This document shows, piece after piece, positions 19,101 through 25,136 of a stretch of DNA of 29,995 bases. Position 1 is the stretch's first letter; every line of letters begins with the position of its first letter. Source of the DNA: a virus; IMG/VR virus record IMGVR_UViG_3300030333_005952, positions 1-29,995 of that record; one strand, written 5' to 3'. The translations under genes and the position numbers were made by a program. The notes beneath the pieces were generated by a model, which did not search any database, had not been told where the DNA came from, and was given only the letters and a program-made list of their open reading frames with translations.

Positions 19101-19509
19101 CCAAGTTGCCACTTACTATTGCGTCTCCGCTGACATGAAGCTTCTTTTGAGGAGCGCTAGAAGAAGAAAATTCACCGATACCTACGTTTCCATCGTAGTA
19201 TAAGTGATCAGCTCCATCAAACACAGGTTGACTCGCATGTTTAAATTGAATTTGCCCAGCGGAACCAGAAGGTATACCTCCATGTGTAGATATTTTTGTA
19301 TTTAAGTCACCACTAGCGGTATCAATTCTGGTCTTGATTTCATCTGTGTAGCCACTTAAAGCGCCACTAGTCGTACCCACATAAGACTGAGTAGCTAATC
19401 CACTTGGGTCAGATAATGGGTAAAAATGACCAGACCCCACTTCTGCCATAAAACCGCTAAATTCACCGGATTCTGTTTGGTTAAGTCTGATTAAGTTGTC
19501 TGAAGGCAT
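13171..19509 (-). CDS. Collagen-like fibre with S74 chaperone domain
   Basis: 2112 residues. Order of parts: N-terminal cap (1-165, with 'GNVGIG...LHVSGD' as in the other fibre); a cupredoxin-like beta domain (about 175-303) ending in 'YYNCGLHTDHVWGGKMVI'; seven Gly-X-Y tracts, mostly GSSGSS/GTSG with some GEDG (306-330, 417-441, 570-837, 933-1008, 1141-1258, 1384-1438, 1580-1763), separated by two kinds of beta module (type II at 331-416 and 838-932; type I at 442-569, 1009-1140, 1259-1383, 1439-1579); a cysteine-rich zone (1823-2011); and a C-terminal Peptidase_S74 intramolecular chaperone from about 1995 ('SSDYRLKTN', Ser1995 the expected self-cleavage residue) ending in a coiled coil. It is a trimeric host-contact fibre. 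A GTGTAA element lies 12 bases before the ATG; no Shine-Dalgarno. Confidence 0.88.
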   Translation of the reverse strand: MPSDNLIRLNQTESGEFSGFMAEVGSGHFYPLSDPSGLATQSYVGTTSGALSGYTDEIKTRIDTASGDLNTKISTHGGIPSGSAGQIQFKHASQPVFDGADHLYYDGNVGIGEFSSSSAPQKKLHVSGDAIVSGNLDISGGGKLMESGVQLSASIASTGSTLNTLTTNVSGYFQKEFKVTAQSDGSDLYLYLSDVVAGSHETTAQSKTPTIYLQRGETYKFDISSSTLASNSAKLYIATATGTLGNFANAYPTGVNSGNSSVAGGSATSELLFTVPQSSPDVLYYNCGLHTDHVWGGKMVINDRVGQRGPSGTSGSSGSSGSSGTSGYSGDKFKSTTVSTFTLPSSSGDTVSITTEGGLAWTVGQGVLLVSAANPTTKKFEGTVASYNSGTGAMTITSSAVIAGSGSVADGVINTLGAQGPIGPSGTSGSSGSSGSSGRDGNFGGAAFRYTYNNSVTNSDPGNGSFGFNVGTNIQNNASFLLIDDQDASGNNIESYLRTIDDSTSTIKGHFKVTKRFDTSAFILFTIGPNNNVDPEPNGYHKVDINAVASSASSPFTNGDECVLTFARTGDSGSSGSSGSSGTSGTSGSSGSSGSSGSSGSSGTSGSSGTSGSSGTSGSSGSSGEDGSSGEDGSSGSSGSSGSSGEDGSSGSSGSSGSSGSSGTSGSSGSSGENGSSGSSGSSGEDGSSGSSGSSGSSGTSGSSGSSGEDGSSGSSGSSGSSGSSGEDGSSGSSGSSGSSGSSGEDGTSGSSGSSGTSGSSGSSGASGSSGSSGASGSSGSSGTSGSSGSSGTSGSSGSSGTSGSSGSSGTSGSSGTSGSSGTSGSSGSSGSSGADGALYKSTSTSSRKVPDGHPETYVSTNSDTAYLQFVLDSSVYAYSIGQPLTITPTAAPANKFDATVDSFSGSNLSVTSTGGASNGAGPYNSWSINLGGVQGPSGSSGSSGSSGSSGSSGSSGSSGSSGSSGSSGSSGASGSSGSSGSSGSSGSSGASGSSGSSGSSGSSGQDGNFGGASFEYAFSTQTSGQPANGKLFFNNSTYSNVKYLSIDYLDANSDNISSYLQTIADSTSTIKGHFKVTKKFDSSTYVLATITNREGILGDDADVLHNETSDTYFNVECNIIDSSGTFSNNEDIIITFARTGDKGVDGTSGSSGSSGSSGSSGEDGTSGSSGSSGSSGSSGEDGTSGSSGSSGSSGSSGEDGTSGSSGSSGSSGSSGSSGTSGSSGSSGTSGSSGSSGTSGSSGSSGSSGSSGSSGQDGDFGGQTFEFIFESTTGGQPSNKSFRFGSGSNTQREAGAIHIDEDTNNNTTVADFFYHLPDTDYNDIPFSIKITEKFNPSKFISFDATSDLTDHGPFWIFNIDETGYSADSPFSNGDICLISFSRSGKAGTSGSSGTSGSSGTSGSSGSSGSSGSSGSSGQDGATGPSGSSGSSGSSGQDGDRNYGSSIFYKFDYNGPGTPSSGTLVPGEMGKSLFDSHLYLNASDVYGNNQVSYIHTWDDSTNTSRRAIITLTDTGVTSSSDLPSTLSNSNIQKYEVTGNVGGSYSGNNAILIVPVDQISTAGSFSTGNIIDVAVEIMSDAGTSGSSGTSGSSGTSGSSGTSGSSGTSGSSGTSGSSGTSGSSGASGSSGSSGSSGSSGSSGEDGTSGSSGSSGSSGSSGEDGTSGSSGSSGSSGASGSSGTSGSSGSSGTSGSSGSSGVSGSSGSSGSSGSSGITGPAGTSGSSGSSGSSGATGPSGSSGSSGSSGSSGITGPAGTSGSSGSSGASFTDAAAYTSDVTTSDGFFVCISNTGARKVAPNKIPNNIFPNSANYLVQGTNIDGSKICGNNTIANSVLQSELIVNDCLKAATVCGSTLVKGATLCGTTIVCAPTVRATNVCGTLHGDGSNITGITAGGGKTCDGASGWVTTCNSCGFCASKLCGTSCTDAPIFKVKNSATCYGILSNYNSGGYLMLKRSCTGSSNYSNCYGTFFVNGCNPMFHDENGNTCYFYMSSSPSSDYRLKTNLTCWSNLCCSTNVIKQVPVYSFNWNEKGAKDTGESMDIPKVGFLAHEMKEVLGQINTVVPEDKDQLNEDGSIKAQHISDRGLIPILWSALQETIKEVETLKAEVEALKNN
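14221..14772 (-). repeat. Collagen-like tract 7 (Gly-X-Y)
   Basis: 184 residues of Gly-Ser-Ser / Gly-Thr-Ser triplets with a few GEDG and 'GITGPAG' units, made from variable 9- and 18-base units. Confidence 0.9.
15196..15360 (-). repeat. Collagen-like tract 6
   Basis: 55 residues of Gly-X-Y, bounded by 'GKAG' and 'GQDGD', containing one 'GATGPSG' unit. Confidence 0.9.
15736..16089 (-). repeat. Collagen-like tract 5
   Basis: 118 residues of Gly-X-Y with three regularly spaced acidic GEDGTSG units about 18 residues apart, ending in 'GQDGDFGG'. Confidence 0.9.
16486..16713 (-). repeat. Collagen-like tract 4
   Basis: 76 residues of Gly-X-Y, nearly pure Gly-Ser-Ser with two Ala substitutions, between 'GVQGPSG' and 'GQDGNFGG'. 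Confidence 0.9.
16999..17802 (-). repeat. Collagen-like tract 3, the longest
   Basis: 268 residues of uninterrupted Gly-X-Y, mostly Gly-Ser-Ser, with GEDG or GENG units in the first half and GTSG/GASG in the second. Confidence 0.92.
18187..18261 (-). repeat. Collagen-like tract 2
   Basis: 25 residues, 'GAQGPIGPSG' followed by Gly-Ser-Ser triplets, ending 'GRDG'. Confidence 0.85.
18520..18594 (-). repeat. Collagen-like tract 1
   Basis: 25 residues, 'GQRGPSG' then Gly-Ser-Ser/Thr triplets, ending 'GYSG'; it follows the cupredoxin-like domain directly. Confidence 0.85.
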
Positions 19510-19521
19510 CTATAGAGATCA

Positions 19522-19527
19522 TTACAC
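19522..19527 (-). promoter_or_regulatory. GTGTAA candidate promoter of collagen-like fibre
   Basis: AAAAAGTGTAAT on the minus strand, ending 12 bases before the fibre ATG, in the 32-base gap after the glycosyltransferase stop. No Shine-Dalgarno between element and ATG. Confidence 0.6.
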
Positions 19528-19541
19528 TTTTTATGCTTTAT

Positions 19542-20525
19542 TTAATGTATAAATACTATATTGTTTATGTATTTTTGAAACAAAGATTCAGCTACCTCTG
19601 TCTTTTTTACCCCATGAATAAAGAAAATGTTTTCCTTATCTTCAGGAACCGCGAACCATTCGTCTTTTTCGTTAAAAAAAATGTTACCATGCTCTTTCTT
19701 CCAAAACGGAATAGCTAGACTCTTTTTAAAAAACTCACAAAAGTTCAAATAGGCGTAGTCACGAAATTGCAAATTTGGGTTTAAATCTATTGATCCTAAA
19801 TCATCAGACAGGTAAGTTGAAGCATTATACTTAGATAACATTGCGTTCATAAACGTCTCGCCGTTTACTGGCATAAAAATATTCTCGCTTAAGCACTTTT
19901 TATACAAGTCTACTGATTCAGACCAAAAATCAAAAGAATTACTATGAGAAAGACTAATACAACCAAAGGCGTGCCAAGGAAGCCTGTTTTTCGCTCCAAC
20001 AAATTCCATACATTCTTCGCTAAGTAAATTAACTTTCTTGCCATTTTTCCACATAAAGACGCTTTGGTATGTATGCTTTCTCAACAAAGGATACTTCAAG
20101 TGCTCTATATTTTTTTCCCAAATTCTGTCTATGTATTTTGTCGCTATAACATCAGAATCCACCCATGCAACCTTTTCATACCCCATTTCAAAAAGCTTCA
20201 AGTTTAATTCAAATTTAGAAAGCCAAAAAGAAGCAGCGAAATCATCTGAAAAGTCAGTAAACGAGTCAACGCCTGAGCCGCCAACCTGCCTAAATCTATT
20301 AGGGCTAGGAAGATTTCTTTTTTCTTCAAGATTTATAACCTCCATATTTGGGTAATCAAAAGGTAGTTTAGAGTTTGAAAAAACGACAATCTTCCGAGTT
20401 GAAAAAATACACAAGCTCCTAATCAATATCTCTAAGACATTTATATAGTTTTCTGACCAGTGATTTTCGCCACTATCTTCGTCTTTAAATAAAATAGTAG
20501 AGAATACTTCTTTTTTGGTGTTCAT
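19542..20525 (-). CDS. GT-A type glycosyltransferase
   Basis: 327 residues from the ATG at 20525, which overlaps the stop of the upstream gene as ATGA; this coupling decides the start over a Met 11 codons upstream. 'EKVAWVDSDVIA' carries a DxD motif (Asp123, Asp125), the metal and nucleotide-sugar site of GT-A fold enzymes, most like GT8-type retaining transferases. Residues around 'PWHAFGCISLSHSN' and the His near 'FFIHG' at the end fit a C-terminal acceptor region and a third metal ligand. No signal or membrane segment, so cytoplasmic. With the upstream three-domain transferase and downstream fibre it forms a likely fibre-glycosylation cassette; it may extend the sugar laid down by its neighbour. 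Sugar and acceptor are unknown. Confidence 0.7.
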   Translation of the reverse strand: MNTKKEVFSTILFKDEDSGENHWSENYINVLEILIRSLCIFSTRKIVVFSNSKLPFDYPNMEVINLEEKRNLPSPNRFRQVGGSGVDSFTDFSDDFAASFWLSKFELNLKLFEMGYEKVAWVDSDVIATKYIDRIWEKNIEHLKYPLLRKHTYQSVFMWKNGKKVNLLSEECMEFVGAKNRLPWHAFGCISLSHSNSFDFWSESVDLYKKCLSENIFMPVNGETFMNAMLSKYNASTYLSDDLGSIDLNPNLQFRDYAYLNFCEFFKKSLAIPFWKKEHGNIFFNEKDEWFAVPEDKENIFFIHGVKKTEVAESLFQKYINNIVFIH

Positions 20526-23242
20526 GATTTTTCTATTGTTTGATCTTTTTCGTTCCACCTAAAACCACATTCTCCGTTATAAAATTTTTTTTGGTATTCT
20601 ATTTTATCTTTTATGCTATTAGGGCCACAAGTGTTTTTTGAGTTAGTCCAAGTGTAGTGGTCTGGGAAAGCTATTTCTTTAGGTACTTTTGTATTCTTTT
20701 TTAATCTATATTCTTCTCTATCTTCGTAGCAAAAATGATTATCCCAATAATACTCTTTTATTCCTCCGTGTCTTTTAGTCCATATTAACCTAACAGGAGA
20801 AAAGTCTTCCCAATCACCATCATCTCCTACGTAATTTTTAAGCTGTATTGCGTACCAGTCAGATTCAGCATTGTTTTTGACGAAGTTGATAGTATCTCTG
20901 ATTTGTTGTTCGGTATAAAATTCATCTGCATCTAGCATGAATATTAAATCTATGTCTTTTTCTTTGCAATAGTCGATATGCAAACTTCTAGACTCGTGGT
21001 CGCTTAAAGCCTCTTCAGGTACAGAAAGGTAGTCTATAATGTTGGAGTAGTCGTTCTGAAACATCGAAAGCGTTTCTGAATTACTGTCTTCTACGCCCAT
21101 CTCTTCGTATATTTTGAATTGCCTACTATGTACCCAAAAATCTAAATTCAATTCGTCTTTTAACTTCACCCAAGGTTCAAATAATCTGGGAAAAGCTTCC
21201 GCACAATTGTAGGCCATAATTTGGACGCCTATTTTGACTTTTTTTGTTATTAGGTTTATTTTCTCTTTTACCATTTTAAAAGTTATACCTTTAGAGCATT
21301 CAAAACTTTTATTTTCAGGACACCAATTCCAGTCCCCCTTATCAAACTTATGGCTTATGTCGTTCCAACAGCTATTGCATACGTCTAAGTTCTGCACTCT
21401 ATAAGGCGTTTGAAATTCTGCAAAATATTTACTAAAGCCAGATATCAAAACTACTTTTCTACCAAGAGCCCAAGCTAACCAAGACATCCCGGACCCTAAA
21501 CCAATAAAAAACTCACAATGCTGAATCCAGCCAGCGGCTTGCTCTAAATCAGTCGCTTCGGGGTGAATAACGTTTTTCAAAGAAGGAGTGTCCATCCATC
21601 CTAGGGGCTCTTTTTGAATAACTACAACTTTATACCCAAGCTCGCTTAGATAGTCGACAGTTTGCTGCCATCCAGACTTGTTCTGCCAGTGCTTTAAGCC
21701 CGCTGTAGAAGCTATAGATATGCAAACATATTTTTCTTTCAAGTTTCTAGGCCTATCTTTTTCGTGTAGCTTAGGCCTCACCTCTCTGTGTTCTAATCCT
21801 AGTATGTCTGAAGCAGTTTGCTGTAAAGGTATAGACCTTGGGTCGTTAGGGTTTCTATTAGTGTTTTTCCAGTCGTCAAACCAACCTAGTTGATAAGAAG
21901 CATAGCAATCTACTATCTCGTTATGAGAAATAAAATTTATATTAGGATATGACTCTCTTAATAAATCATTATGGAAAGTCTGACAAAAAATAATACAATT
22001 ATACTTTACTCTAAACTGCTCTACATATGGTATCCACGCGATAGTGTCTCCAACAGAACTACTGTCAAACGAAATTAAAACTTTTTTATCTTTTGCGTCA
22101 AAAGTTTCTTCATAAATAATCTCGCCGTTTTCTTCTTCTACTTTTATTCTCCAATTAACAAACGTTTTTGGGGAAGGTTTTGCCCAATGGTGGCAAAGCA
22201 AACTGGTTTGATAAACTAATTCATTATTTTCGTTGTCTATAAAACTTACTTTGCGTTTTCCAGAAAAGTTTCCCGATAACTCACAAAAAGCTCCATCGAC
22301 AAACGAGGTCTGTACTAAGCAGTTTTCCGCAGGAGAAAATAGCTTGGATACTTTCTCCACGGAAGGATGGCACTCGAACGTTTCTTTACTTTCTAGACAC
22401 TTCCATAAAGGCGGTGTTACATTAAACTTGCCGTGCTCTTTAACCGCATACTTTAAGTCAGACGCGCAAAAAATATCACAATCACCACCAACATAAGTAT
22501 ATCTATATTCTTGACTACCCATTCTGAATGGAGCGCGGAACTTGTAGTTTATAGAACTACCTAATTGAATTATCTCCGTGTTTGTCGAACCAGCTAAATG
22601 AAGGAGGCCCGTATCCATTGTAATGAATTTTTCTGCCCTATTAATAATGTGCCAAGTTTGAGACAGGTTGGCCTTTTCGGAGAGGTCTATTAGGTTTGGG
22701 TTTTCTTCAAACTTAAATATATATTTTATTTTTGACCAGCTTCCTACCTCTGGTTCTTTTTCAGTCTTGCCTGTTATGACTACCTTGTGTCCCAGATCTA
22801 TGAGGTAGTCTATTAATGCTTGCCATTTTTCTTGTGGCCAAGTTCTGGATTCCCAATTGAAAGCAGGGTGAATGCAAATATAGTTTAAAGGAAGATCTAA
22901 GTCTTCGTATTTGTCAGCGATAAAATCATATTCCATCTCTTCAGGCAAAAGTCCAAAACCTAGATACTTAGCATGCAAGGCTCTTATGTCAAAAGAGTGG
23001 TTTAGTTGGTGACTCCAAGCAACGTCATGAATGTCTTCTTTATTGTATTGTTCTTTAATTTTTTCTACATTCTCTTCCCACAAGAATATTTTATTAACGT
23101 ATGGATTATTTTTGAAAACCTCTGGGTTGTAAGTAATAATGTCTATTTTTTCTCTATAAGCTTTTGAGAGCTTTCTTAAAGAAGGGGTAGTAGAAAGAAT
23201 GTCTCCTAGCCCGCGACAATGTATTAAATAAAGCTTTTTCAT
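20522..23242 (-). CDS. Three-domain transferase: GT9 + TibC-like heptosyltransferase + GT2-like
   Basis: 906 residues. Domain 1 (1-300) is a GT9-like heptosyltransferase fold: 'HCRGLGDILSTTPSL' at the start, 'HPAFNWESRTWPQEKW' at 125-140 and 'MDTGLLHLAG' at 209-218. Domain 2 (about 307-665) matches the autotransporter O-heptosyltransferase family (TibC, Aah, BAHT): an N-terminal beta domain, 'FDSSSVGDTIAWIPYVEQF' at 392-410, and the iron-finger cysteines Cys622, Cys625, Cys641 and Cys649 in 'CNSCW...DWNWC...FEC'. In the family these bind Fe3+ and the enzyme adds heptose to Ser of adhesins. Domain 3 (669-906) is a GT-A/GT2-like transferase with 'LDADEFY' (Asp771, Asp773). The ATG overlaps the terminase stop. 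Domain calls come from motif recognition; the donor sugar is unproven. Confidence 0.8.
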   Translation of the reverse strand: MKKLYLIHCRGLGDILSTTPSLRKLSKAYREKIDIITYNPEVFKNNPYVNKIFLWEENVEKIKEQYNKEDIHDVAWSHQLNHSFDIRALHAKYLGFGLLPEEMEYDFIADKYEDLDLPLNYICIHPAFNWESRTWPQEKWQALIDYLIDLGHKVVITGKTEKEPEVGSWSKIKYIFKFEENPNLIDLSEKANLSQTWHIINRAEKFITMDTGLLHLAGSTNTEIIQLGSSINYKFRAPFRMGSQEYRYTYVGGDCDIFCASDLKYAVKEHGKFNVTPPLWKCLESKETFECHPSVEKVSKLFSPAENCLVQTSFVDGAFCELSGNFSGKRKVSFIDNENNELVYQTSLLCHHWAKPSPKTFVNWRIKVEEENGEIIYEETFDAKDKKVLISFDSSSVGDTIAWIPYVEQFRVKYNCIIFCQTFHNDLLRESYPNINFISHNEIVDCYASYQLGWFDDWKNTNRNPNDPRSIPLQQTASDILGLEHREVRPKLHEKDRPRNLKEKYVCISIASTAGLKHWQNKSGWQQTVDYLSELGYKVVVIQKEPLGWMDTPSLKNVIHPEATDLEQAAGWIQHCEFFIGLGSGMSWLAWALGRKVVLISGFSKYFAEFQTPYRVQNLDVCNSCWNDISHKFDKGDWNWCPENKSFECSKGITFKMVKEKINLITKKVKIGVQIMAYNCAEAFPRLFEPWVKLKDELNLDFWVHSRQFKIYEEMGVEDSNSETLSMFQNDYSNIIDYLSVPEEALSDHESRSLHIDYCKEKDIDLIFMLDADEFYTEQQIRDTINFVKNNAESDWYAIQLKNYVGDDGDWEDFSPVRLIWTKRHGGIKEYYWDNHFCYEDREEYRLKKNTKVPKEIAFPDHYTWTNSKNTCGPNSIKDKIEYQKKFYNGECGFRWNEKDQTIEKS

Positions 23243-25065
23243 ATCAACCTAGGTGAAAAAGTAGCACCAACTTCCTCTTTTTCACTCATCATGTCGTTAT
23301 AACACTTTAAAGCCCAATTAGCTAACATGAGGGTTGTATAATTATCCTTTCGGGCTCTACTTGCTGAAGTACTCCTAGCTAAATGATGCGGTAAGTCAAA
23401 GCTTTGGGTTCCTTTGGCGGTTGACTTAACTTCTACCAACGCACACTGCTTTTTAGTTTGGTAAATCCAACTGTCTTGAAACTCAATCAAATCTAGGAGG
23501 TTGTCATGGCCAGTTTTGTCAATAGGTATCTTAGTTGACGAGACTCGATCAAACTGAGTTCCATGAGCAGTCACTCGGGAAGCAAACCATAGCTTCTTGT
23601 GGTCAATACATGCTTGTAGGTACTCATTAGCTTTTCTGAGCCAATTAGAGGTGAAGACTTGTTTAAACACTATCTTCTTGTCCTCAACGTTGTATTGGAA
23701 CCTAGCCCTACGCATTTCTTTCTCATAGTCTATCCCCTCTTTGTCTGAGTCAAAGTCCATAAACTTTAACTCTGCTTTAGACTTGGAGAACCACTCCGAC
23801 TCATTACAACTATCAATAAACTGATATCCAGCATTATCAATACATATAAACACAATATTAAAGTGCTCAACTAAATAATGTAAATATTTTATATGATCTT
23901 TTAAGTCTCCACCTGCTACCGCATAACTATGTACTAATGTACCATATCCTGTCTCTTCATCCAGCTCTAATAAGGACATAGCAAAGTAGTCAGAGCTTGG
24001 GCTATTACTAAAACTAGGGTCAATACCCAATATGTACTTTTGTCCGTCCTTACCAGAGATTCTAGAAGTTGGCGTTTGCCCATCAGGAATTGTGCAGTCA
24101 TGCATCTTTTTAGCACTAAAATAACTGTCGCTACCATCAGTGAACTGTGCGCAGTACTCTCGTAAGAACGATGAGTGCGATTGACCACCGCTTTGCGCTT
24201 CCTCAATGATCGTTCCGTCAATCATTTCTTCTGGTAGGGCTTCATAGCTCATCTGGGAGATGAAGTAGCTTGCGTCACCTTTCTCATTAGACGTAATCTT
24301 AGTCATCCACTCCTTGTATGTCTTGTACAAGTTTTCAAAAGTAAATGATGCTGAGGATAGGGCTATCATCTTAGCTTTGTTCTCGAACACCATTCTGTCC
24401 TCTTCTTTCATTAAGCCTTTCTCGATTAGGTTATTTTCCATCTCTCTTATCTCTAAACGCTCTTTCATGTTTTGAGGAGCTACCAAGAAAGGCATGAGCA
24501 CTGTTTTAATTATTTCTTCAGGCAGAAGTAGGAACTCATCAAGAACAAGTACATTAGCTCTGAATCCTCGAATCTTTTCACCACTCAACGGTATCGCTGT
24601 TATTGTTCCGTTGTTGACCTTCCATTCGTATGCGTCATTTCTTTTTGACTTGTGTCCAAATGCTTGAGCTAGTAGTTCAGCACCTTTGCTCTCAACGAAC
24701 TTCTCTATATTATTAAAGATGAATCTAGCAGTACGAAAAGTAGGACCAGCAATAAGTATTTTAGTTTCTGGCTCAAATATACATTGTAGAAAACAGTAGA
24801 CAGCAGAAATGAAAGTCTTACCGCAGCCACGGCCCCAAACACACATGCTAAAGTTTCTATTGAACATCCCCTTGAGTGTTATCTCTTGATATGGGGAAAG
24901 TTTGACTCCTGAAATAAGCTCTGTGGCTAAGCCTAAGTTCGCCCGCAGGAACTTAGCTAAAGTTATTTTAGCTTCCCTGTCTTCTAGTTCACCTTTGAGC
25001 GACAGAATGTAGTCATTAATGTCTTCTACCGTCTCAGGTTTATATTTTGTAGCTTCGTACCACAT
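23239..25065 (-). CDS. terL: Terminase large subunit
   Basis: 608 residues. It is the packaging motor that docks on the portal, translocates DNA and cuts it. ATPase half: Walker A 'WGRGCGKT' (77-84), Walker B 'VLVLDE' (172-177, Asp176-Glu177), and 'IALSSAS' (coupling motif III) near 234-240. Nuclease half, RNase H-like: 'YILGIDPSF' (Asp349), 'FICIDNAG' (Asp410) and 'KTGHDNLLDL' (Asp521 or Asp525). Length is normal for a full subunit. The ATG at 25065 shares a base with the stop of the upstream micro-ORF (TAATG) and its stop overlaps the next ATG, so it is translated within a coupled chain. The best supported gene of the window. Confidence 0.95.
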   Translation of the reverse strand: MWYEATKYKPETVEDINDYILSLKGELEDREAKITLAKFLRANLGLATELISGVKLSPYQEITLKGMFNRNFSMCVWGRGCGKTFISAVYCFLQCIFEPETKILIAGPTFRTARFIFNNIEKFVESKGAELLAQAFGHKSKRNDAYEWKVNNGTITAIPLSGEKIRGFRANVLVLDEFLLLPEEIIKTVLMPFLVAPQNMKERLEIREMENNLIEKGLMKEEDRMVFENKAKMIALSSASFTFENLYKTYKEWMTKITSNEKGDASYFISQMSYEALPEEMIDGTIIEEAQSGGQSHSSFLREYCAQFTDGSDSYFSAKKMHDCTIPDGQTPTSRISGKDGQKYILGIDPSFSNSPSSDYFAMSLLELDEETGYGTLVHSYAVAGGDLKDHIKYLHYLVEHFNIVFICIDNAGYQFIDSCNESEWFSKSKAELKFMDFDSDKEGIDYEKEMRRARFQYNVEDKKIVFKQVFTSNWLRKANEYLQACIDHKKLWFASRVTAHGTQFDRVSSTKIPIDKTGHDNLLDLIEFQDSWIYQTKKQCALVEVKSTAKGTQSFDLPHHLARSTSASRARKDNYTTLMLANWALKCYNDMMSEKEEVGATFSPRLI

Positions 25066-25136
25066 TAGTCTAATAAAGCAATAAGTATCATCATTAACAC
25101 TATTGCAATCGCTTCTTCTTTTGTTAAACAGATCAT
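25065..25136 (-). CDS. 23-residue micro-ORF between nuclease and terL
   Basis: A short frame, MICLTKEEAIAIVLMMILIA plus Leu-Leu-Asp, with an ATG overlapping the nuclease stop (ATGA at 25136-25133) and a stop overlapping the terL ATG (TAATG at 25067-25063). About 16 of 23 residues are hydrophobic, enough for one short helix that could be membrane-bound or buried in a partner. It may be a real microprotein or a translated linker that carries ribosomes from the nuclease gene to terL. Confidence 0.5.
   Translation of the reverse strand: MICLTKEEAIAIVLMMILIALLD

Noticed and set aside
20523-20558. Start at 20558 for the second glycosyltransferase.
   Set aside because: The ATG at 20525 overlaps the upstream stop as ATGA, like the other junctions of the chain, and the first 11 residues (basic, polar) lie wholly inside the previous gene.
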